This document shows positions 56,261 through 64,000 of a stretch of 64,000 nt of DNA, in pieces. The notes under the pieces are model-generated. The model saw nothing but the letters and a program-made list of their open reading frames with translations, had not been told where the DNA came from and did not search any database. The position numbers and the translations under genes are program-made. Source of the stretch: Ulota crispa (Eukaryota > Streptophyta > Bryopsida > Orthotrichales > Orthotrichaceae); the NCBI GenBank assembly GCA_963920765.1, contig OY987244.1, forward strand, positions 20,316,358 to 20,380,357, in the 5' to 3' direction. Each line of letters opens with the position of its first letter. The first letter of the stretch is position 1.

Positions 56261-58448
56261 ATGTCGTTGCAAGACCAAGCCACGAGGCGGAGCGGTGTGA
56301 AGCAGGAGGATGCATTTGCAATTGATGAGGTGAACTTGTTCCAGCGCTTGGGCCTTGACACTTTCATCAAGCTCTCTACCAAGTTTTACACGCGGTATGT
56401 GAAGCAATTGGCCTTCATACTCTCGTTCGTTGCTTACCACAACTTTCCTTTTGGACTTATGTTTTCTTTCCGTAAGATAAAAGCAAGGTTGATAGATAAC
56501 CTGGTAGGTTTGTTTCGAAGTCCTTCTAGCAGGATTTTGTTAATTCGCTGAAAACCTAGCGTACTAGTCTGGTAACTTCGGATCAAGAATTCTTGTATTT
56601 CTAGAATACTACACAACGATTTTCTTGGAGTCAGCACTCTGGCATTCAAAATCGCCAAGTTCGTATTATTAAGCTCTTAGGGTCAAAGTTTCTATTGGTG
56701 ATTTCTGAAGTAGCTTCTTCAACAATAAATTTTCTATTGCTTAAGAATATGTACACTAGCTGAACAATTAGGAGCTTTTGGTTTCCTGACAAGTTTGGAT
56801 GCGCTTACCTTGGATGCTACTGCAACGCAGCTTTGTGTAGACAATTGTTGAACTGTATTTTGCCATGTGTTTTTATGCTTAGCAGTAAAGAAGGCGATTT
56901 TGTTGATGCAGGGTTTATGACGATGACCACGAGTGGTTTCGCAAAATCTTTGCGAATTCTACCAAAGAGGATGCAATAAGAAACCAATACGAATTCTTTG
57001 TTCAGCGTATGGGAGGGCCCCCTTTGTATTCGCAACGAAAAGGTGAACAATTTTTTATTTCTTCTTATTCATGAAATCAATACCTTCCATGCACTTCCTT
57101 TCAATGCTATACAATCCAACCTTTCGGCCAATTTAATCGCCCTGCTTTTTATAACCTGCAACGGACAGAGGTTTTTTTTAGTTATTCAAGTGATTCATCA
57201 TATTGTAAAAATATAATTTACATGCTACATTGTATATCAACAAAGTCAGAGAAGTGCATTGCTTGTGTTAGTTAAAAACACAAACAGAATTCAATGACAA
57301 GACGTCCTCATATGTCTTACTTAAACGTGCTAAAAATCAGGATGCCCAATTTGTGCCTCTTGATCCTTTTGGGGTTTTATGTATATCTTTAATATTTCTG
57401 TGGAGACAATAGACACTCTCAGCTGCAGAAGTTTAAGTACTTCGATTTGGTGAGCAAGTGAGGATCGGTTGTGTCTTTACAACGCCGAAGACTACATAAG
57501 TTACTGGCTTTATTTATTTGCTTATTCATTTATGTATGTCATTCAGGGCATCCTGCTTTGATTGGACGGCATAGTCCTTTTACGGTCAACGAGCAAGCCG
57601 CTGAACTTTGGCTAGCGCACATGCAAGCTGCATTGAACGAAGTTGATGAAATTGATGCTGATTCTAAGAAGCGCATGTCTGATTTCTTCAAGTAAGTGCT
57701 CTCTTACTTTCAATATTTGTCACAAGTTTGTATGATTTTTTTATCTTTTGTGGGAAAGAACAATAAATGCCATATTTAACTAACTTAGACTATTCATGTA
57801 ATTATTGAACTTACTATTCATATAAATTTGGACTTTGTTTGCAAAACATTGGAAAATCTATTGATGGTGAGTTGCATCGATGGATACAATATGTGTAAAA
57901 CATCAAGAGATCTCCCTATGTTTTACATATGGATTAATATTTTTGGACTTCGTATTGTCTAGAAGTAGTTAAATATGTTAGGATATTGTTGTGCTATACA
58001 TTGTGGAAGTTTGAAGTAGTAGTATCCTGATCACCACCCTTGAACCATAAAGCGTTGCTTCTATGAGGTATCACCTGGAAGGGACTTGGATTGTGATCAA
58101 ATATAGAAGCATTTCAGTTCTTGGTTTAAATGGGCCTATATTGTAAACGAGTGACTTCAATCCACGAGGAAATGGCCTCCAGCTAATGAGCATTCTACTT
58201 TAATTCACATGAATCTTCCACTGGGTAATAGTTGTCATTCTGCTGATATCAATTTCTTTCCATCAAGAGTTCCCTTCCTGGTGTCAAATACTTCCAAGAG
58301 GGAATGTTGGCTACTAGTGTTTCGGATCGTTATTTGAATAGTTCTCAGTTTTTATTCTTTTACAATGTGAATTTGCTCACTCTGCAGACACACAGCATAT
58401 TTCTTGGTGGCTGGAAAAGAGCTCATGAACCGACGCAACGCCATGTGA
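56261..58448 (+). CDS. GLB3: Class 3 plant haemoglobin (truncated, 2-on-2 fold)
   Basis: Plant GLB3 proteins are haem-binding 2-on-2 globins of bacterial-type fold that bind oxygen and nitric oxide. They are thought to take part in NO balance and stress, probably in the cytosol or nucleus. Exons are 56261-56394, 56912-57042, 57547-57691 and 58388-58448. All introns are GT-AG and phases agree, giving 156 residues. Sequence in order: [36 protein letters not shown] (B helix Tyr), [48 protein letters not shown] (conserved His region for haem), then [15 protein letters not shown] and [13 protein letters not shown]. It ends slightly earlier than Arabidopsis GLB3, lacking its charged tail. The start ATG at 56261 matches the family N terminus. 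Confidence 0.97.
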
Positions 58449-59504
58449 TTGTGTACAATATTATGCTTTCGACAAGTTATGTCTTGTGAGACACAGATTA
58501 GATGATTGAAGTATGTAGCCTGTGCTGTTATCTTTAGTTTACTTCTCTTACAAAAACTATTCTTTGGGCTACAGTATGTGTTGGCTCCCTTACCAGACCA
58601 AAAACTTGGGCAAAGATAGTTCTTCATTGAATTGCATTCCCGGCCTTTTCATTAAGTTATACCTGCGTTATCATTTTATTTTGTGAAAAGATACTCTCGG
58701 ACAAAAATTGATTCCGTGATGAACCAAGCAATGACTACATTTTTACTGTAATTACACTTACAGCTCTAGTGAAATTTTCTGTTTGTGGTTGTCGAATCTT
58801 TCAAAATCGTATCCTGCATTCCTGCTTGACCTGACTGAGGTGCCTCTGCCAAAATCAGGATTAGTACTTTTGATGATTAGGTCGTAGTAGATCTGTAGAT
58901 CTGAATGTGTCTGTAGTGTTCATGAACTTTTTTTGCTTGCAAGGATTTAATTTGCAAGAAAACTGTAATCTACGAAAGGCAAAAGAAGAAGCTGCTAGGC
59001 CTATGGGAAATGAATTACCCTACTTTGATTGGTAGCAGCTTTAGCATTTTCCTTGCTCCATTGAATCTTCACGTTTGCTCTTATTATGGGTGTTGGTTAA
59101 TTTGGTGATGCGTGGTACTTTTGTGGGCAAGAAAATATTATTATTATACATTGAGTTTGTTTTCAAAAAGTGCAATATAACCAAGGATATAAAGAGATCC
59201 AATGTTAAAGTCTAACCTCAATAATACAACAACCTCAGTTACACAACAATGTTTTGGTCAACTAAAATTTCAAACATATTTTGGTAATAGGATTGCAATA
59301 TATGTAATACAACATTTTTAATGCCTAGATAGTCATATAATAGAGGTGATTATTACTTGTTGTGAGTACTTGGGAAAACAATACATGTCATGTGAAAACA
59401 TCATAAGCAAATTTTTTGCAAATTTCAAAAAGTACCATTATAAGTGTGCATTATACTTAATGTCCTCCACTGCTTATGAATGCTAATGCATAAATGTCAA
59501 ATCA
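58449..59504. other. 3' flank of the haemoglobin gene, then intergenic DNA
   Basis: The first few hundred bases should hold the 3' UTR. No further gene was recognised. Confidence 0.5.
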
Positions 59505-59879
59505 TCTTATGTCTATAATAGTCTTATCTCTATTAGTTGGGTAGTCGCAAGCAAAGTATGATTTAAAATTTTGTGATTGGCCGAGGGCCAAGAGTCAAAG
59601 TGAAAAATTTGTGATTGCAAAGGGCTAAGGGGCAAAGTGATGAACATGGGCGTTGTGTGTGAAAGGACATCTTTGGTGGAACCCATTGAATCTTTTTCCA
59701 ACTTGAATTTGGAAATCACATATAAAAGGGTGGGGAGGGAGATGAAGAGGCAAATTGATATGAATCTAAAATTGAATTTGAGTTTACATTATCCCATTGA
59801 ATATTTTTTGTGAATAGGGGATGACATGGCATGGACACAATTGCCTTCCGTCGGAACGGCGGGTGCACGAGTCCACTAG
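59505..59879 (+). mobile_element. Short non-autonomous Helitron
   Basis: The 5' end is A|TCTTATGTCTATAATAGTC and the 3' end GAGTCCACTAG|T, preceded by a GC-rich hairpin region (CCGTCGGAACGGCGGG). Size (375 bp) and 3' end match the element at 2532-2907. Integration between A and T is as expected. No coding frame. Confidence 0.8.
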
Positions 59880-60026
59880 TAATATTATATATGAGTGCCG
59901 TGAATATGGCCATTGGATAGCCTTTGCAAAAGCAATTCATTGGCAATTTTTACATGTAGAGGCAAATTGGTTGACAATGTTCACAAGCTTAAAGGCATGA
60001 TTGTTGTTTTATTTGGTATATATATA

Positions 60027-60415
60027 AGATAGGAGCACCCGTGGGCATCACATCCCCGTGGGCATCACTGACAAAGTCAGTGACAAATAAATAGAAAATC
60101 AAGTGGTTATAAGTGATAGGTATGGGTGACAAAGTGATGGTTGTGGGTGACTAGCATGACGGTTTTGAGTACCCATCTCACTATTTAAGAACCAACAATC
60201 CTTATTTTTAGCATCTCATGCACACGGTTCCTACAATTTCAGTGATTTTGGACTTTGAAAAATCTTTGTGAACAAATGCTTGCAATTGGAACCTTGAAAT
60301 TGATGCCAATATTTTTGGTTTCCACTTCCTAACTTACAGTATTTTTTTTAAAGTTATTTAGTTGTTTTACCTACTCCAAAAACCCTTATTACCACACTTA
60401 TGGGTGCGCTTACCT
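60027..60415. mobile_element. MITE with AGGTAGGA ends and TA duplication
   Basis: TA|AGATAGGAGCACCCGTGGG is mirrored by ACTTATGGGTGCGCTTACCT|TA. The left terminal unit is partly repeated (CCCGTGGGCATCAC occurs twice near 60040-60075). Same family as 46094-46406. Non-coding. Confidence 0.8.
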
Positions 60416-61692
60416 TAATCCATGAAGAAAGCACAATACAATATATTGTGAAATGCAAACCCAATTTCATCTTTAGAAAAACAATCTTTAAATTTGTACT
60501 TTCAAATTTCTTTTTTCACAAATTGGTTCAGTTTTAGTGAATTTGACAATTGAGGGTCTAGATCATCACATCATGGATGTGCACTTTATGACACTTTGCA
60601 TCAACAAGGACAAAAGAAATTTATACTTCACATTAAAATATAAAAAAATTGTTTCACTTGAATTTCACTGTTTTACTAGATTCTCATGGGTTACAGCAGT
60701 TCTTAAAAGAACCTTTTACATTTTCAATTTTTTTTAGTAAGAATTATCCTTTCTGTTTTATTTATAGCAAAATGGGTCATGCATTATCTAGTCATGAATA
60801 ATACCACAATCAAAATATATATAAAAGTGATTTCCTTTGCACAATACTAGCTTTCAGTTGAATTCAAGAGTTCACTTGATTCACTATCAAAATTGCTATT
60901 CCTTTGTTCTCGACATTGAAGATACTTTCCTATGAAAGCAAAATATTAGAGCTATTATAGAATTTTAGTGGTTACAAATTTATCAAACACCCATCCTTAT
61001 TTTGTGAAACTATATCATCAAAGTGGTTACAAGTGAGTCAATCAATATCTAAGCAACCAACCAAAGATTGTAAAGAGGACACAAAGTTGATAAACACCTT
61101 TTCTCAACCATAAATACCACAATATTCTTAAATGCTTCAAACATTGAATCATAAAATGTAAAACACACTCATCAGAGAAGCTCATAGATTTAACAATCAA
61201 GTACCAGGTTTGTTTATGTTTATGTAATGTCAAAAAGGATTTAGTATTTTTTTGTTAAAGCTCTAAATATACATTAAAATATTTTTGGTTTCAAAAAAAT
61301 TCTTTAATTCTTCCTATTTCCCTTCCTTGTGGATTATTCTTTTGGGTATACGTGATATGTGTCATTCAAAACTTTTGTAATTTTTTTTAAACTTGTAATT
61401 TTTTGTATTCAGAAATTTCATTGATAGTCAATGCACAATAAAATTTTGGAGGCTATTATAGGGAGTTGTTGTAATTCATTGACCTTTGCCAACTGCAATT
61501 TGGTAGTGTAGGCTTTAGTTTTCATTTATGTCAATTTGAAGTTTTAGTTAAAACAAAAAAAAGGTTTTGTAACTTTGAAGGGGTTGTGTAGTAATTTTAA
61601 GACAAAGGTAACTTAAATTGTAATGATAAACCAGAAGGCCTTATATTATAAACACAATATATTATAAAAATGAACAAACAATGATTACTAAA
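60416..61692. other. AT-rich intergenic DNA, no gene seen
   Basis: Nothing recognisable. Short frames only. Confidence 0.5.
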
Positions 61693-62036
61693 TCTTATCT
61701 TACTTCTATAATAGGCTTGGTTCCATTAGTTGGGTAGTTGGGTGAGTATAATAGAATAAAATCTCTATTAGTTGTGTAGTTGGGTGTTGCTTCAAGAAGA
61801 TTAAATGGCGGTTATGTGGTGGTTATATATTCTTATTTCTTTGGTTATGTGGCGGTTATGGTCATCCTTGGAAATAGGGTATACATGGGAATAGGAGGTG
61901 GTTGCCTAGATAAGGAGGCAAAGCGTGTAAGTAGGCATAGTACAAGTAAGCTCATTGTAAGAGAAAGGAGAAGAAGCCCAAAGAAGGTGATTATGAGGAA
62001 GGTCATGTTAATTATTTTGCAAGGACCCCCTCGCGT
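61693..62036 (+). mobile_element. Helitron-related copy, 3' end missing
   Basis: The 5' part (A|TCTTATCTTACTTCTATAATAGG, then TTAGTTGGGTAGTTGGG) and the interior are collinear with the minus-strand Helitron at 2532-2907. Similarity stops at about 62030 (after GGACCCCCTC), just before the hairpin and CTRR end. The open frame at 61780-62049 matches that of the other copy along most of its length, with one small frame-preserving change. Confidence 0.7.
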
Positions 62037-62459
62037 GATAAATGTTTGACATAGCTTGGGGACTAAAGTGCGTTGTGTTCAGAAGGCATGTTTTGGTTGT
62101 GAGCAATACTACAATTGCATGCAAGAACTCAAATGTAAAAACTGAAATTTTGGCCCAAAAAAATGATAATTCTACACAATTAAAAAGAACCTTCATGGTT
62201 GCAATTACAATGTTCACTAGAAGAAAATTCAGCACAAAATCAACAAAATTTCAACCAAAAACTGTTGATTTTTTCTGTGAATTTGGTCAAGTTGATTTGG
62301 GTACTTTTTTGTTGATTTTATGTTGATTTTTTGTTCATTATTTACAATTTTTTGTTAATTTTTTAATGATTTTTGTTACGTATTTTATGTTGTTCAATTC
62401 TATTTCTTTTTAATTTTAAATTTCTTTTTTCATAGAATTTTATTTTATTTTATGAAAAA
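62037..62459. other. AT-rich intergenic DNA, no gene seen
   Basis: No exon or inverted pair was found. The stretch 62230-62400 is T-rich with repeated TTGATTTT motifs. Confidence 0.5.
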
Positions 62460-62590
62460 GTGAGCTTTTTAGGGGACGGGCAGCTGCCCCAACCGCCGGG
62501 TAGCTATCGACAGTGGGGTTTGAACCCCTCACCTCTATCCTCACACTCCACAACTCTATCACATTCTCAAAAACCACTAGAGAATGTGCA
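62460..62590 (-). mobile_element. tRNA-derived SINE candidate
   Basis: On minus, GGTTCAAACCCC (62526-62515) is a good pol III B-box. An upstream CTAGTGGTTTTTGAGAA (about 62580-62564) could be a weak A-box. A GC-rich non-tRNA part (GGTTGGGGCAGCTGCCC) follows, then an A/T-rich tail (CATAAAATAAAATAAAA). The molecule does not fold as an intact tRNA. Confidence 0.4.
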
Positions 62591-63229
62591 AATACACATG
62601 CACATAATAATATCATGATTCTATTTGAACATTAAATATTCATGTCTTTAATAATCTAGTAGACTTTAGAGACTATTTCCGTCCATTAAAGGACTCTTTT
62701 TCAAAAAACTTAGAACTAAAAAAAGTTGGTAAATGTGCTTTACTTTCACCTCCAACAATTTTTTTTGGATTTCAATCTTTTTATCAAAAGTTAGCTAAAA
62801 TCAGAGAAGTTGTTTAGAAATTTTAAATAAATTGTTTATTTCCATCCTTTTGATTTTGTTTATAAACTTTTTTTGGAATTCACAAATCTCATAAGGATTG
62901 TTGCATGCAAAGGTTGGATTCATTAATAATCATTATTTAGTGCTAGTTTTTTTTGTAAAAAGAACCTTATTTTGTTAAAATTGCCTCCATAGTTTGATAG
63001 CTTCAAATAACATGAAGTTGTGAAAAGTTATGGAATTAAATCCTTGCAATTATAAAATCAAAATTCTATAGACTTTTGAATAGTTTTGGATATTTTTTAA
63101 GGGCATTAATATGTGAACCACACCCTTTGAACTACTGTACCACACCCCCGGTGTCTTGATGGAAATATCTCCATCATGTAGATACTCGTTACATATTTAT
63201 GTTTGTGTTGATTTCAATAAATCACCAGT
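62591..63229. other. AT-rich intergenic DNA, no gene seen
   Basis: No features recognised. Confidence 0.5.
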
Positions 63230-63540
63230 TGAGGCAAAAGGGGTGGTTCGGGTGAGGACCACGGTTTGGTGACAGCGCAGCGGCCATAGATTCCAGTGCG
63301 CTGCGCCGTCTTGTCACATGTACAGCTCAAGGGGGTAAATAGCGGGTTGGCTGGGCCAATTTCCTGCCTCACTAGCTGCCAAGCCGTGAGCCGCTATCAC
63401 CGCTTGACGAGTTCGATGAGATTCAAACCCGGATTAGCGAGCGACCAGAGACGACCGCTTCTCCAACCAACCAAGTCCACGACTTAGCGACTAAAGACAA
63501 GCGTTTGACGCTATTATATGCTCGCAAGGGCACGTGGCCA
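63230..63540 (-). mobile_element. tRNA-derived SINE candidate, GC-rich
   Basis: On minus, TCGCTAAGTCGTGG (63490-63477) resembles an A-box and GGGTTTGAATC (63430-63420) a B-box, about 47 bases apart as in tRNA genes. A GC-rich body follows to about 63230. It stands out sharply from the AT-rich surroundings. No target duplication was found, so the boundaries are approximate. Confidence 0.4.
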
Positions 63541-64000
63541 TTTTACGATGGCATTTATTTTGCAATTTAATCATTTTCATATGTTTATCTAGATGTTTTG
63601 GAAGGCTCATATATTTTGCCTTTGTTTGAATAAAAATACTAAGAGTTTAGAAGTCAATGGGAAAGGTGTGAAAGGAAAAAGGATTTGGCATCTATGGTGG
63701 AGTTAGGATAGGGAGGGCATGGGCTGATGTGCCCCACCTCCCTACCTTATATAGGATCAAAATTATGGAGGAAAGATCGTTTAGTTGTTGAAAGTTAGTG
63801 TATGAGTATTGGTGGGAAGAAGGGAAAAAATCCCAAAACTTTAATGTGAGATTTTTTTTTGTGTATGAATGATTTTGAATTGAAATTTGAGGAGGTTGTT
63901 CCTTGTGTGATTACCTTTTCAAAATGAGTTTGCAAGTTTGATTTGGAGTTGTGATGCAAAAGTTATGAATGTTTGAATTTTGGAGTCAAAAAGCCAAACT
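63541..64000. other. Intergenic DNA at the window edge, no gene seen
   Basis: No exon or repeat pair was found. The sequence continues beyond the window. Confidence 0.5.

Noticed and set aside
62515..62526. Possible functional tRNA gene around the B-box
   Set aside because: No acceptor stem, anticodon arm or D arm can be paired. Only the B-box is convincing, so a SINE is the better reading.
1..64000. CRISPR arrays, operons, ribosome-binding sites or phage genes
   Set aside because: The window shows eukaryotic splicing, a U6 gene and plant families. No regularly spaced direct-repeat array with unique spacers was seen.

Overview
The window is nuclear DNA of a land plant. It holds spliced genes with GT-AG introns and plant-specific proteins: a class 3 two-on-two haemoglobin, a COR413 membrane protein, a universal stress protein of the plant four-exon type, a halide/thiol methyltransferase, and a U6 snRNA with a plant pol III promoter layout. 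Coding exons are visibly GC-richer than the AT-rich intergenic DNA. I cannot fix the lineage from sequence alone. A bryophyte, lycophyte or other non-seed plant seems possible, but that is inference.

Layout. About 1-31 kb is a transposon graveyard with no confident host gene: several foldback MITE families, Helitrons (one, 7755-9871, carries exon-like gene fragments), one near-complete but dead PIF/Harbinger element (15915-21563), a cluster of related MITEs at 22.9-24.3 kb, and a three-layer nested palindrome at 27.6-29.0 kb. A 522-residue orphan nuclear-type protein lies at 31279-32847 (minus). From 33 to 40 kb the DNA is again repeats, including a spacer-less 124-bp palindrome at 39.8 kb.

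The gene-bearing part is 40.6-58.5 kb. In order it holds the USP gene (minus, 40668-42840, with G-box motifs upstream), a doubly nested MITE (44.6-46.8 kb), an unidentified spliced gene (plus, ending 48096), and an intronless methyltransferase of the HOL type (minus, 48125-48787) converging on it. These are followed by a broken enoyl-CoA hydratase fragment, the U6 gene (52866-52967), a COR413-like gene (minus, 54564-55016), and the haemoglobin gene (plus, four exons, 56261-58448). The last 5.5 kb is repeats: Helitron ends, a TA-targeting MITE and two tRNA-like SINE candidates.

The recognisable genes have a loose stress theme (USP, COR413, haemoglobin, methyl halide/thiol methylation), but nothing shows they work as a unit. 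The most distinctive material is the mobile DNA: a family of TTAA-targeting MITEs whose target duplication can be read from one copy inserted into a sibling, a Harbinger element whose stop codons mostly look like cytosine-deamination scars, and a MITE that landed inside a (TA)n microsatellite.
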